64,000 nt of DNA from Balanoglossus misakiensis (GCA_040954595.2 CM082588.2:6386001-6450000); one strand, 5' to 3'; shown: positions 25,446-38,482, counted from the stretch's first letter. Program-made: numbers and translations. Notes: generated by a model not told the origin, from the sequence alone.

Positions 25446-28329
25446 ATGTTCACTTTGAAAACACTTTTCCTTGCCCTTGTTTGCCTCGCAGTGATCTCCG
25501 TTCTCCTGTCCCATTTCCATTTCACCGCGATTCAGAGTTCAAAGCACGGTCAGGTAAATATCTTTCGCACAAGTTTCTATTTCAACTCGTCACCTTTATC
25601 CATGATGCATGCGTTCCATCTGCCCCACCCAAAAACAATAGTCTTCCAAATTTTAATTTATTTGAACTTGCACGAATCACTTAACTATTGTAGCAAAAAA
25701 ACACATGATCAAAACAGTAACAAAAAAATCTTCAACAGAACCACTAAACGTACAGGTGACTTTTTGACTATTTGTACTGGTTGTAATTGTTAACCATATT
25801 TTTACTGATATTGCCGGCTGTTACCCAATACTAGACTGTCATCATGATAAAACTGGTGGTTACAGCACGGGGAAGGAATATGACAGAATGATATTGTGAC
25901 TTTTGTGCTGTCAACCTGAAATCATTCTGTGTCTCATAGCCCAGTACAGCGAATCGGAGCCATAATGGTGAAGACACCTTTCGTCGAGGTGACGTACTTA
26001 AAAAAGTCCCACCAGTCACAGTTGTGATCGAATTCACCAGAGAACGCCCTCCACACTCTACAGAAACGCCATCTGGTGTGGCGAAAAGAAAGTCAGATTC
26101 AACCACGCAGTCCTCAGGCAGAAACAAGTCACCGTACGCGCTTCCAGCTGAAAAACGACACGCGATGGAAAACCGGTATCTTTTCCCCGTCGTTCACTTA
26201 GGCGGCGGACCGAATTTTCAGTACCGGCAGTTCAAAATCGCCATTCAGTTTGCTATTTTCACAAACAGAACTCTAGTTTTACCAGAGTTTAAACACCACC
26301 GTACCCCGTATCACCGAGGTCGAGTTATGTTCGAAGAAACGTTCAACGCCAGCGTCTTTGAACAATTCATGCCAGTCATCAGCATTGAAGGATTCAGTGA
26401 GAAATGCAGCCCACGTGTAGACAACTTCTTGATAATGGACTATCCCGACAGATCTTCCGATAAACCAATAGTCGATGTTTACTCCAGCCAGACCGCATTC
26501 GTGCACAAACGCACCAAGATTGTACTCCCAGACGTCAAAAGTATGACTTTCCCAACATCTAAGGAAGAGTCCTGGCAAGGGATTGCAGAAACGGCGGACG
26601 AGAAGTGCGTGGTGATGATTTCACCGGTGGCATTTGAGTCGGAGCAGAAGCGGCTGCCGAACAACCTGACTGAAATATCGGCCGGGGTTGCCGCCCATCT
26701 AGTCCGACCCACGTACCTGCGCGAGGCAGTGGAAGACATCCTGCCCAGACTGTGTGATGGGCAACCAGTGTTAGGTTTGCACTGGCGAAACAAAACTGGC
26801 GAAACGTAAGTATTACGCCAGAATGCATGGATATTCAGAGGTACAGTCAGCCACCCTGGGCCCTGTTTATCTCACTGAATCCTTTTCTTCATCCATAATA
26901 TAATGTCCACCCTGTACCAGAAAACAACTGCATATAAACATCTAAAACGTGGAGCACTGTTCACGACTGTGCAAAGTATTATACTTCTAGTGAAGCTTTC
27001 TGATCAATGCATTTCCTTAAAGTTGCCGTATAGGTCATTTGAAACGTGACAACGACCCAAGATGCCACGACCTTCTCCAGGTTCAACTTCACCTCTTGAG
27101 AAGCCTGGCATCCCACATCTCAGAAATGATGACACGAGAACACGTTGGCTGTGTATTTGTAGCGTGTGCTCCCTTAGAACCTTGCGAGGTAAGAATTTCT
27201 GGGTTGGGTAGTTTCCCCATCCTGGTATCAGCAGAGCCTTCTTCCACAATGCATTATTTGCGTTGGGCAAAATAAAACCTTCTTGCCCGTTTCGTACAGC
27301 CTATGGCCCAGGCTATTATCACGTTTAACTGTACAGTTGATTTATGTAAATAATAACTACGAAAGATTTAAGTCACAATTGATTAAACAGTAACGGGACC
27401 AAAAACCTTGAAAGCAATAAACATAGTCAATTATTAAATTAATAGTCATAATTATCTATAAGAACCCCACACCATATACCGCTGACTTGGTGTGTGTACA
27501 CCAAGAGTGAATTTAGCGTCGATAACAAACGTCTGTCAGGGATTTAATTATGCATTCCTATGCGTGGAAGCATGTGTGATTTGTTCAAAATTCACACTGC
27601 TCGTTAGGTTCAGTGATTAATCATAAACAGATATAATCGACACTACATCAAATCAGCGACTCAAATAACCATCACTTATAGATATTCTCCGTGCTCACTG
27701 CACCCTTTCAGAACATTATGCGGGAGTTCTCCGCCCAAAAATTGCCAAACGTCATCAGTACTGATGACGTCATCAAGCTCCATAATCCAGTCATCAACTC
27801 GCTGCATGAAGATGACTATTTCGTATCCTTGTTGGAACAAGAAATTTGTGCAAGTAGGTGTTGTTTCATTTCCTCGATTTGTTAATGTTTCAGGTCAAGA
27901 GAAATATATTTCTCTATGTTCGTGTAAACTTAACATGCCAAAATATTTTTCACTATGAAAGCTAGTGGTCTTTAACTAAATGGGCGAAAAGAAATGAAGT
28001 TAGATTGGTCTTATACATTATGTTTTGGCTTTCTCCTACCCTTAGCCATAAATAAATGCCAACAGTTAAGAAAACCGACGATGAGAAATTATCATGATGG
28101 TTTCAGTTGCTTGGTCTTATTCATAACTTATCGTTTTTACTAAGTCTTTACCTTTTTAGCCAGCGTCTTTATCTCTGTTCTTCTCACAGGGAGCAAAGTA
28201 TTTATTGGTGTTGGTAAATCTAATTGGTCCAAGTTTTTATTCCAAGAAAGAAGCGCTTTCAACAGTGGTCCTACATATGATGTCATGCGAGATTTCTCTG
28301 ATATACGTTATGCCAAAGACGTTGTCTAA
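25446..28329 (+). CDS. O-fucosyltransferase-like type II membrane protein, copy 1
   Basis: Five exons: 25446-25553, 25940-26805, 27023-27188, 27712-27853 and 28190-28329 (TAA), about 473 residues. Residues about 5-25 (LFLALVCLAVISVLL) form an N-terminal signal anchor, as in Golgi or ER glycosyltransferases. A variable stem follows. The catalytic region begins near residue 110 with GGGPNFQYRQFK and FTNRTLVLPEF, resembling the nucleotide-sugar-binding start of the O-FucT (PF10250-type) fold. An HWRNKTGE motif at about 317-324 sits where fucosyltransferases have a His-x-Arg motif. The C-terminal exon has KVFIGVGKSNWSKFLFQER. Acceptor and donor substrates cannot be read from the sequence, and the family call rests on motif resemblance only. 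AATAAA lies at 28503-28508. Copy 2 downstream has the same exon structure. Confidence 0.7.
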
Positions 28330-29673
28330 AATATAATTAGAACATTGATAGGGATGGTCTACCCGGCTCATAGGCTAGTCATTCTATCAAGTTACATTTC
28401 TCAAGTGTTTTCAGTCAGTTGAACATTAGATTTGGCGAGAAAGGTCATGGTGACAGGTTAATATGGTTACAAATCATCATGAAAGGGTGAGCACAAATGT
28501 ACAATAAAGGCTTTTAAATTAAAAACGGTTTACTCTACAGATGAACACGTTTAATAGTTGCGTATACATACCAACTGTAATTTAATGTCGGCAACACTCA
28601 TAAAATTAGATTTCATTAATGCTGCCATAAATTTAATTTATGGTGTAACATAGAGATTTAATAATTTCCGCTGTCCTATAGTTATATTCGACTTTATTCC
28701 GTTTGCTGCTTGCACACCTTTGCCCCACATTGTCGAAACAAGTGGGTTCATTTGATGTTAAAAACCGAACAAGCAGAGCAAGAAAGAGCTAAAACAACGA
28801 ACGCGTTATATTTTCCGCTTATTCAGTGTTTAATATTTCACCTTCTCTTGCACTAGTGCAAGGGTTTTAGCTTTTGATAAATGCGTTGTGATCCTGATTC
28901 TGTGAAAGCAAAGGTCTTTACAGACTGGTTGTATTTCGGAAACCTTCCATACACACTGGGTTATAGGTTTGTGGTTCAATCACTTGCACGACAACGCTTG
29001 TGCTCAGTAATCCGTTTTAGATTATTGTGCACGGGTATTTAAACAAGCTGTTGCCTACACGCAGGATGTTGATGTCACACAAAGCGTGGATGAATGCTTA
29101 ATGTGTACAGCCAGATGTGGTCTGCATGATCGCATGTGTTTTGAACGGGGGCCATCGCGATTTTTTATGCTGCATGACAAAATAGCCCCGTTTGTAGCTG
29201 TGACTGTAACGCTCAGTAATTTAAGTCTTGTATCATGTGTAGAACTATATTGAAGCCCCAATAGTCTCTTCATGATATGTCTTCATCTTACTTCCATATA
29301 TCATTTTTTTATTTGTGTACACAGCCATCGCGTCTGGTTTGTTATCTCAGACGCTTTTCAAACAACGTACCCACAGTGTTACACATTCATATATTAGTAC
29401 GTTTCCCCAAGTGTTGCGTGTAACATTTTATTCACCAGTTACTAAACTGTAACCACAAACGATTTGACCCTGGTATGCGTTACCTGTCGGGAAAACTGCG
29501 GCATACCAATACACCTTGTGTTCTATAATCTGGCTGAATATGGAGATTGGTTTACATTGATGATGGATGTGATATCCTTTGTAGAATCTGCAGCTGTCGT
29601 ATAGTGGGTGCGGAATATCCGAATATCATTTCAACCAGGGGAGATTCCACAGTTGAAACGGTTGCATTCCGCC
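28330..29673. other. Intergenic region between the two glycosyltransferase-like genes
   Basis: Contains the AATAAA of copy 1 and the presumed promoter of copy 2. No other gene or clear repeat was seen. Confidence 0.5.
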
Positions 29674-32600
29674 ATGTCTGGCTTCAAAACACTCTTCTTC
29701 GTTCTTGTCGTCATGGCAGTCGCCTGCGCTGTACTTCTACCAATGGTATTTAGAAGTCATTTTCACGTCATTCACGGTCCAAAACACGAACGCGTTTTTC
29801 ACGGCCATTTAAAAAATTCGCCATCCATAGAGGTAAGTTTTCGCAACACATTCTCGTTTCACTTGAACTCGCCATTTTAATGTAGCAATAACTGGATGGC
29901 TAAATGATCTAGAAATGAAACGTATCCACAATTCCTTATGTCATTGGGTGGTTTTGCTACCGCGCGCTTCTCAGTGCGAACTCAGATCAGTGTACATGTA
30001 GATGACATAACATGCATCAGCCGATGAATTTCCCGTTCTATATCTATAGCACGTGAATGAGAGTAAGAAGACGAACGACGAAAATCACCATGACGACGTC
30101 CCTGGGAACGTGACATCGTTTACTGTCGCGGACCAGGTAACCAAGGGAAGTAAGCCCCATTCTCCAGAAAACACCACTGCTGTTCACAAAGCAAAGTTAA
30201 ATATAACCACGAAGCCATCAAACAGAATCAAGACCAGTAATGCCTCATATACGCTCCCAGCGGAAATACGCCAGGCGATGGAAAACCGATATCTTTATGC
30301 TGTCGTTCATCTGGGAGGCGGACCGTGTTTCCAGTACCGGCAGTTCAAAACCGCCGCCCAGTTCGCTGTTTTTACAAACAGAACTTTAGTTTTGTCCGAC
30401 TTTCGGCATCACCGCACACCATACCGCGTAGGGCCAATTGCCTTTGATAAAACGTTCAACGTGAGCGTCTTCGAAGAGTTCATGCCCGTCATCAGCATTG
30501 AAGGATTCAGCGAGAAGTGCGGTCCACGCATCAACAATCTTTTGATAAACGAGGGTTCTGTTGGTAAAACGACAGACGCTGTCAACGCCAACCAAGCCGC
30601 GGAAATACGCCGGCGCGCCAACATTGACTTCCCAGACTTGAACAGTGCGAGTCTCGCAAAGTCCAAGGCGTCCTGGGGCGGCGTTGAGAGAACGGCCGAC
30701 AAGAAATGCGTCATGATGATTGCGCCGGTAGCGTTTGAAACGGAACAGAAGCGGCTGCCGAATCTGGAGAAAATATCCGAAGGAATTGCCGCGCATTTGG
30801 TCAGACCGTCGTATCTTCGGAGCGCCGCTGAAGACATCATGCCCAAACTCTGTGATGGGAAGCCCTTATTGGGACTCCACTGGAGAAACAAGACTGGCGA
30901 ACAGTAAGTCGATCCAAAAGTGAATCAAAGCCCTTATAGCTGCACACATGCATGTTTGTTGGCGTTATTCGCAAACACATTACAACGTCGCATTGCAATT
31001 TTCAAAACCAGCACTTTTCATGATTGCCTTACTTTATAGATAGAAGGAACAGGATCTGTTATCCCAAACACACTATGTGCATTTCCATACTCTCTACGGG
31101 TAAGTTGCCCTTGAGCAAACTATGAGAATAGGATTAAGAATAGTAAGGCTATTGTGTGTATTAATGAAGCGTTATCGCTCTTTTCCTTTCGATCAGGTGT
31201 CGCATAGGTCAATTGGCACACTCCGGCGATCCCAGGTGTGACGATCTTCTCCAAGTGCAACGTCGAGTCTTAAGAAGCCTCGCGTCTACTGTCTCAGGTG
31301 TAATGAAGCAAGAACATATTGGTTGTATTTTTCTAGCTTGTGCGCCTATGGAACCTTGTGAGGTAAGAATGCATGTACATGTATAGGCGATAGCGAAATC
31401 TCGCGATCATTGTTCGAAAAACAAATGGCAATGTTCATCCTCAGTGATTATTTTCACAAGTAATGCCTATAGCGTTGCATATGTACTATGACAGAATGCC
31501 GCAACATGTGCGCCCGATCGTGATGGTGTGTATTCTGCTGTACTAGGCCTAAGCATTGTCGCAGAATACACCTCATCACTCGCGTGAACAATAATTTCTC
31601 AACACGCAGACACTGTGTGGATTGACTGTGTTCTACGGCACAGATCACGCGAAGGGGTCATGCAGTTCTTGCATATGGTCCCTCAGATGTGATGAAAATT
31701 GAAGTTCCGGTCGTGGCGCCTTGATTTCCAGTACAGTGATGAGGCAGTGTTGACATTGTCCAGACGCTGTCGTTCATTGGCCAAGTTACGTAGCTTTTGT
31801 TATGCAGAGTAGGGTCATGTAGGGTCAGTTCATCAGTGATTTAGCTCAGGGGTCTTCAGATCGCATAGGCAATATTCGATAACACAGGCGATAGCGAGAG
31901 ATTTTCGTGAATTTTAAGGTTCCAAAATATACCGACAACTAAATGCATTGCTATTCTGACGATAGTTGGGAAGGATAATGAAATGAGATGACAAAATGTT
32001 GAATAATCCCTACGTTTCGCCGATCGTATTCTTCTTTGCGTTCAATGTTTACAAACAGAATGTAGTTCCACTAGTCCACTCATTTGCATGAAATGCTGTG
32101 AAAATACCTCTCTCGCTTCATATTGTTTTTGAAAACTAAAAGTAAAAATAATGTATGCATAGCCTTACCAACAATTTACGTTACGCTCTCGCCCAAACAA
32201 TTGTCTTGGTCGTTGTGTATTTTCAGAATATTATGCATGAATTCTCTGATCAAAATATACCAAACATCGTCAATATCCATGACGTCATCAAGTTAAACAA
32301 TCCAGATATCAAAACCATTGGTGGCAACGATTATTTTGTATCCTTATTGGAACAAGAAATATGCGCAAGTATGACTTCACCTTATAACACTTCTACCAAC
32401 ATATGTGGTATATAATCCACAAAACAAACATTAGTGTTGGTCTAAATGCGAATGGTCGAAAGGAAAAAGATTGGTCGTTATGTTTATAATGTATTTGAAT
32501 TATCTCTTTGATGTCACCTGCAGAAAATTCGAGTGTTCTATCTGTTTGTTTGTTTTCCTCGCAGGAAGCAAGGTGTTTATCGGTGTTGGAAAATCGAACT

Positions 32601-32704
32601 GGTCCAGGTTTTTATTCCAAGAAAGGAAAGTATTCAACAGAGGACATTCTTATGATGTCATGCGAGATTTTCCTGGTCTACGTTATGCCAAAGACGTTTT
32701 ATAG
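29674..32704 (+). CDS. O-fucosyltransferase-like type II membrane protein, copy 2
   Basis: Five exons: 29674-29832, 30050-30903, 31197-31362, 32227-32368 and 32565-32704 (TAG), about 486 residues. Intron phases match copy 1 (0, 2, 0, 1), and exons 3-5 are the same length in both (166, 142 and 140 nt), so the pair arose by tandem duplication. The signal anchor is residues about 5-26 (KTLFFVLVVMAVACAVLL). The motifs GGGPCFQYRQFK, FTNRTLVLSDF, HWRNKTGE (about 330-337) and KVFIGVGKSNWSRFLFQER are kept. The stem (exon 1 and the start of exon 2) has diverged most, with several potential N-glycosylation sites (for example NVT, NTT, NAS). The start at 29674 is chosen because it places the anchor at the N-terminus as in copy 1. 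AATAAA at 32910-32915 is a possible poly(A) signal. Confidence 0.7.
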
Positions 32705-33238
32705 AATGGAAAATACATGTACTAATAATTATAGGTGATTCCAGACTGTAAATGAAGGATTAGTGTTGATAGTGTTGGACTAAATATATATTCTATAAAA
32801 ATTGTGTAAATAATGATGAATACAATGGGCTAATGGTATATTCGATCCGTTTTACTATAGTGACATAATGTTACAATCCAAAAAAATACAGTACGACACA
32901 ATACAATATAATAAAATTACAATACAAAACAACAAGACACAACAATACAGAATAACGATGTGGCATGGACTGTAACAATTACATTTTGCGCCTACTGTGT
33001 TAGCAATCGTGTCATATGCATGAACCCCTGAATTTCGATCAAAATGCAAAAACGTCGCTCAGGTTCAAAATGTTAAACTTATGGACTAAGACGTTGAACA
33101 GGAACTAAATATTGTATTTGATTCATACTGGTATAAAAAGAGCGTACACGAGTGGTCGACGTTCGCGCCCTCTGTGGGACAACCGGATTTCCGCCTGACA
33201 CCTTGACGACGCAGCTGCTTTATTATTCTGAATCGTTA
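32705..33238. other. Intergenic and BTB-kelch 5' region
   Basis: A low-complexity stretch of AATACA/ACAAAA words (about 32875-32950) is followed by the presumed promoter and 5' UTR of the BTB-kelch gene. No gene was seen. Confidence 0.5.
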
Positions 33239-35149
33239 ATGGCGGATACCAGGCTGGTAAACACAGTAAACATGCAGCCCCTCTATAACCTGCCCGACAT
33301 GTTTGCTGCGGAGGAGCTGAGTGATGTGACTGTCGAAGTAAAATCTCAACAGTTCAAGCTGCACCGAGTTATTTTGGCGAGCTGCAGCGACTTCTTCCGC
33401 GCCATGTTCCGCGGGGAGATGCAAGAATCGACGAGCAAAGTCATTTCATTGTCGTACGATGATTTGACCACGCATGCCTTCACAACTCTGATCGACTTCG
33501 CGTACCGGTCGAAACTTAACCTTACACACGAAAATGTGTTTGAAGTGTTCATGGCAGCCGATCATTTACAAATGCGCGCTGCCATGACGCGATGTGAAGA
33601 ATACCTTCTGGGTCTGGTGGAAAAGAAGTCCGGCGTGGTCTCCCATCTCCTGACCATATGTGACTTTGTGTCTAAATATGACCTTCCTGAGGTGGAAGCA
33701 AAGGTCATGAAGCGCATGGCATTGCAGTTCAAAGAGCTGGCGAAAACCGCTGAGTTTGGCACCAGGCTCAGTCTGGCAAAACTAACCGAGTTGCTTGAAA
33801 GGGAAGACCTAGTCGTTGAGTCAGAGGCAGCGTTATTTCGCATTGTGGTGAAGTGGGTCGAAGCTGACGAACCAAACCGAATTGAGCATTTGGGGGAGTT
33901 GTTAAGTCGCGTGAGACTGGTCCTTATCGACGTCGATGACCTTACTGAGTTAATGAATAATGCCAAATTCAGGGGACTTCCCTGCTTTGATCTCTACCTG
34001 AGCACGCTCCAGTTTCACCAGAAATGCCGAATCATGCAGGACTCCAAGGCGACACATTTGAACCAGACACCGAGAAATTCAAACAAGGTAAGGAGTAAAC
34101 CAGTTTGACATATTTGAAAGGCAGCCGGCATATATACCGTGTAACTGCCTTGGGGAGCATCATTTAGTGTACGGGTAAACCGGTAGATCTACGATGGGAA
34201 TGAATTACATTTCCCTGTGTAACGTTCGTTCTCTGGCTTCTATCTGCTTCCATAGAATGTAAACCATGCAGATTATTTCAAAAGATGTATCGAAGGGAAA
34301 TGTAAATCCGATTTTCTTAAGGATATTAATAATCTATACATTATTTTGTAGGTTTTTGTGAAAGTTACCACTAAAGGTGTAATTCGTTTCTATAACAATA
34401 ACGCCTACAAAGTGGACAAATATGCTGGAGATATATACTACAGTGGACCAATCACTACTACCATGGTCAACAACACATTGATTGTCAGCCAAAATGATGG
34501 GATCGTGTTCAGTAAGCGTGGCCTCAAGCAAGAGTGGAAACAACTTCAAAGTATGAAAGAATCTCGGCAGAAGTGTTCGTTGATTTATGATGGCGGAGAG
34601 TTTCTTTATGCACTGGGTGGAGTCAAATATTCATCACCATCACGTTCTTATGTTGCAACTGCAGCAGCTGAGCGCTATAGTTTTCATAAGGATAAGTGGC
34701 AAATAATTGCATCACTGCCAGACACCACGAATGAAGAGGCGACTCCCGCAGCGATACTGTATAACAACAGAATTCTATACCTGTGTAAAAACACAGGTTA
34801 CTCATTTGACCCCGAGAGAAATGTGTGGATGAAGGTGCTGACTTTCCCTTACGGCATGGCCAGGTTTGCAACCGTTATTGACGGGCGACTGCATCTGGTC
34901 AATTCAGGGACCGCAAAAGCATACCGCAAAGGTGACGACGCGTGGGAATACATAGCTCAGAAAGCTATACCACGGAAATGGCAGGAGTACGCTTTCTGCG
35001 GAGTAGACAACTGGGTGTATATCATTACCGGGACCACGTGCCACCGCACGGGGATTCGCGTTGACCCGAAGGACCCATATCTTGTAGACATAGACAGCTG
35101 GGGGTCAATGATGGGGGATGAGAGCATATTTGAAATGAGTCTCGCATGA
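33239..35149 (+). CDS. BTB-BACK-kelch protein (KLHL family)
   Basis: Two exons: 33239-34087 and 34352-35149 (TGA), joined in phase 0, about 548 residues. Residues about 20-120 form a BTB domain (ELSDVTVEVKSQQFKLHRVI, LASCSDFFRAMF). Residues about 130-240 form a BACK domain. The second exon encodes a kelch-type propeller (EFLYALGGV, AAERYSFHKDKWQ, RNVWMKV) whose repeats are degenerate. Family members are usually substrate receptors of cullin-3 ubiquitin ligases: BTB and BACK bind the cullin and the propeller binds the target. The upstream frame stays open to 33152 without an ATG, so 33239 is the first Met. Another ATG at 33272 is less likely. AATAAA at 35329-35334 is a plausible poly(A) signal. 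Which KLHL subfamily this belongs to cannot be told. Confidence 0.88.
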
Positions 35150-36899
35150 TGCTGGACGCAATGATAGTGTGTTTTAGTAGTAAGAAGAGTAACCAGTGAG
35201 ATAGAACGTGATTCATCTGTAAGTGACAGGCATACTTGTCCATCGATTAAACAGAAACTCTTAGCAAAAGCCGATGATCGGACAGCAAATCATTTGCATG
35301 ACAAAACTAGAAGAGCAGAAGATAACAAAATAAAACTTGCAAAACACGGAAATTATGCAAACACTCTTGTTTCAATTCTCAAACTTTTCTGTTATTTCAT
35401 GGCAATACTTTTGCCTCGCCAATGAAAGCGAAATTTGCCTGATCGTCACTGTTAGGGACATGAAGTGTCGTAGCTCTGTGTTGACAATTTCCCTTGAACT
35501 GTAGGAAGAAAAAATACCGTGTATTGTACCATTATGACATGCTTCAGACGATCTTACCTATATGGCTGTCATAAGTTCCATTAATTGGAAAATCGAATTA
35601 CATAGAACCACCCATGCACCCACCCAAAAAGGTTTGTATGACACTCAGATAGTAAAAAGACACTGATTTCATTCTTTTTAATTCACTGATTTGAACCAAG
35701 TCTAATTTGAACCATCAGTATAGTGTTGAATCATTTTTAATTGTAACTCATTAATATAACTAATTTAGATTAGGTTGGTCTAGGGGACGTTGTAAAGCCT
35801 AAAAAGCAGGGGACAAAACATATTTACAGGTTTTATTTAGCAAAACGCTTCGTACTGGAGCAATAGTCCCTCAAGAGGGACTTAAGGGACTGTGGCTGGA
35901 GTAAAGAACTGGAAAAGATATGGGCCTTGACACACAAAGTTACAGATGAATGAAAGAGAATTTAACCATGATTTTTTTGCATAAAAGTAGTGTAAATAAT
36001 GTAAAGCCTTATCAGTGAAAGATGAGAGACAATGCTTTGTGTGATTATTGTAAGAGTACAGAAAAAAATCAACATCGTTACTTTTAATGTACATAAGCCA
36101 GGAAAGTTTTGAAAATTAGTTGAAGAAATTCAAATTGTGCGTGGAATAATGCATCTTTGTCATTTAAATGCATTGTACTAGGAATTGATATCAATACTAG
36201 ATATGTAAATCTTATTAGTTTGATTGCTAAATGGTCCATTAATACATTTCGAGATATTACCCCAAACAGAATAAGCACAGAGGGAATTTTACGACGATTA
36301 TGAAATGTAATTTTTTTTCTTTTTCTTCGTATGTGAACAGAGAAGAAATCTGGAGGTGCAAATCTAGTGATGAAAAATATTGAATGGTGGATATTGAGCG
36401 CAAACTTAGCTTTGGTAGTGGAATCTTCATTGAATGATTACATAGAAAATGGCAGTTTCTCAAGTTAGTTATTTGGTTTTCGGTGGGCAGTCAGTTCAAA
36501 TGCATTTTAGAACAGGCGTTTACATGTACATGTATATTGATGTATTGTTTTGTCAAATATTATTCAATGAAAATAGAAATGTTTTTTTAAATGCAACGTT
36601 TCGCGCTCGTGCGTGTTTTTTTCTTAATACGACACTGGTTGTCAAGGAAGTAAAAAGGCGTCGATAGAGAGGGACAAAAAAAATCAAATCTTGCACGAAC
36701 TTCCTTATTGTCAAAACCTTTAGATTTGGTTGATTCTGGCATGACTCGTACAGTAGATTTTAAATGTTAAGAGAGTTGGCCTTAATTGTAAATATTGATA
36801 ATAGTACATAATGAAAATGTGTACTATTAAATGTAGAAAACAAGAAGAAATATCCACAGTCTCATCAGCTGTAGGCGTATTTTTCAACGTGCATGACTC
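35150..36899. other. Intergenic region
   Basis: AT-rich, with the BTB-kelch poly(A) signal near its start. Short ORFs on either strand look like chance. No RNA gene or repeat was recognised. Confidence 0.5.
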
Positions 36900-37165
36900 A
36901 TAAAAGTCGAACACGCATTCACTGCATTCTTCTGCTTACACTCTGTTTGGTCTCCACAGTACTTTCCTTTGTGTTGAGTCTGCGCATTGTTGACAGTAGA
37001 TCCAGGTCAGCATTTGGGTCAGCCTTTCAAAGTTTTTATGTTGCGAGTGAAACTCCTTCTGTAAAGTCCACCCATCGATTCTTTGTCTCGTACGCCTCTG
37101 TATACCGCTATCGCCGTCTTCAAGATTCTTCCTCCTTCATATTTCTGTGTTTTCCAACAGCCCTA
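36900..37165 (-). pseudogene. Decayed fragment of an ITIM-type receptor tail
   Basis: The minus strand aligns base by base with the last part of the R3 and R5 tails. It keeps the equivalents of GGAGGAAGAA(T/A)...GACGGCGATA, GAGGCGTAC, ACATAAAAACTTTGAA and GCTGACCTGGAT. The reading frame is broken by several stops and indels; for example the codons after EEES are TGA and later TAG. It lies 250-500 bp downstream of the stop of R1, which has no cytoplasmic tail, so it probably is the lost tail of R1. The plus-strand ORF across it (36893-37180) is only its antisense shadow. Confidence 0.75.
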
Positions 37166-37409
37166 CATCCCTACACCTGACCGAACACACCATAGCAAAA
37201 GAAGCACACTCTTAAATAAACAGTCATGCACAGGACTGCTACAATGATCATGTAATGTTCATCTGTGTCATCATATGCTGTTTTTGACTGATGACCACGG
37301 AGATCAATTAAAGCGTCAGATCAGTTGATTCAACATGAACAGGCTTAGTCCGCTGTTAGAGGATGTAGTTGTACCGACGCGTCAAATCACAATCAATTCG
37401 ATGATGTTT

Positions 37410-38360
37410 CTAGTGGAGTTTGCAGAAGAAAACCCCCACTACGATGACTACGACTAAGGGAAGAACAAGGGCAGACACACCAATAAAAACGCCAATTCTG
37501 TCGAGGGTGTTTGCCTGGTCATTTTCTTTGCTGTCATATACTGATGTATCGTTCGGTGTGCCTTCTGTACGGGGATGTCCAGTCACTGTGTTTGATGTAG
37601 GCGAGGGCTGGACGTTGAATGGTCCAAGCTGACATGTTCTGTGCGTGTCGTAGGCCGGGTGAACTCCTGTACAGGTGAACAATGAAGCGTGCTGTGCCCG
37701 TGTGGGTGTCCATGAAAATGACAGTACACGTGAACCATCCGCAGGGTCAGTGCCAGCGACAGTATTTAAAGATTCACCAGCAGATCCCTGTCTCGTCCAT
37801 TGTGTTGTCAGTACAGGCACACCTGTAAGATCTGAGCGACACTCTAAGGACAGCGGGACCCCTTCAATCACGTTGAAATCATCATCATCAGGATCAACAC
37901 CTATTGAACACCGCACATAACCAGATTGCGGGGTTACATACACATCCAGGCGAGCTGTACGGGAATACCGAAAAGGGCGTGTCGCAACAACACACTGGTA
38001 CTGACCAGAATCAAATTCGGCCTTGGTCGCTTTTGTTCTGATCATCAGGTCGAATGTCGAAGAGGTTCCTTGCACGGCGGTTTCTACAAGGTAGCGCGTA
38101 TCAACCTGTCTCAGGTTGACAATGCCATTGATGCTAATGTCCACTCCGTTTTTGTGCCATTCGACATCTTGACCGGCCTGTAGGTTTTGAACAGTACAGT
38201 GGAGAGTGACGGTAATCTCATTGTCGCTCCCGTACGCGAAAATCTCTGTCTTGTTCGTCGGTTCCACCAGGAATGAGGGGTCTGTTGCGTCTACGCTGGA
38301 ATATACTAGTGTGACAATCAGTATACACAATTGTAGACCAAGTAGGAACCTGGCATTCAT
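37410..38360 (-). CDS. Ig receptor R1: two Ig domains, membrane anchor, no tail
   Basis: One exon, about 316 residues from the ATG at 38358-38360, which places a signal peptide (MNARFLLGLQLCILIVTLVY) at the N-terminus. A V-like Ig domain (about 30-140; CTVQN, VEWHKNG, DSGQYQCVV) is followed by a second Ig domain (about 145-250; CSIG, CRSD, FTCTG, CQLGPFNVQ). The third domain found in its paralogues is missing. A short Ser/Thr stalk leads to a membrane segment (IGVFIGVSALVLPLVVVIVVGVFF) and the protein ends CKLH. Its ectodomain is close to that of R2. With no cytoplasmic motif it could be a decoy or an adaptor-dependent receptor, but the membrane segment has no charged residue for adaptor pairing. 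The longer open frame up to 38486 is probably 5' UTR. Confidence 0.85.
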   Translation of the reverse strand: MNARFLLGLQLCILIVTLVYSSVDATDPSFLVEPTNKTEIFAYGSDNEITVTLHCTVQNLQAGQDVEWHKNGVDISINGIVNLRQVDTRYLVETAVQGTSSTFDLMIRTKATKAEFDSGQYQCVVATRPFRYSRTARLDVYVTPQSGYVRCSIGVDPDDDDFNVIEGVPLSLECRSDLTGVPVLTTQWTRQGSAGESLNTVAGTDPADGSRVLSFSWTPTRAQHASLFTCTGVHPAYDTHRTCQLGPFNVQPSPTSNTVTGHPRTEGTPNDTSVYDSKENDQANTLDRIGVFIGVSALVLPLVVVIVVGVFFCKLH

Positions 38361-38452
38361 GATAATCGCACTATGGTCGCCAATTATTGTTGTACTGCTC
38401 CAACGAAACGCTGTTCGTATTTTCAGAGACTGGCAACAAAGTATTGCTGTGT

Positions 38453-38482
38453 GTCCTTGGTCCGAGCACTTTCGTGACGTCT
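38453..38482 (-). promoter_or_regulatory. Conserved upstream element of R1 (diverged)
   Basis: Copy of the element described at R5, about 95 bp upstream of the R1 ATG. On the plus strand it reads CCTTGGTCCGAGCACTTTCG followed by TGACGT. It is the second most diverged copy after R8. Confidence 0.5.

Noticed and set aside
36893-37180. Plus-strand ORF with a hydrophobic N-terminus that looks like a signal peptide
   Set aside because: It is the antisense of the decayed ITIM-tail fragment, and the hydrophobic stretch is by chance.
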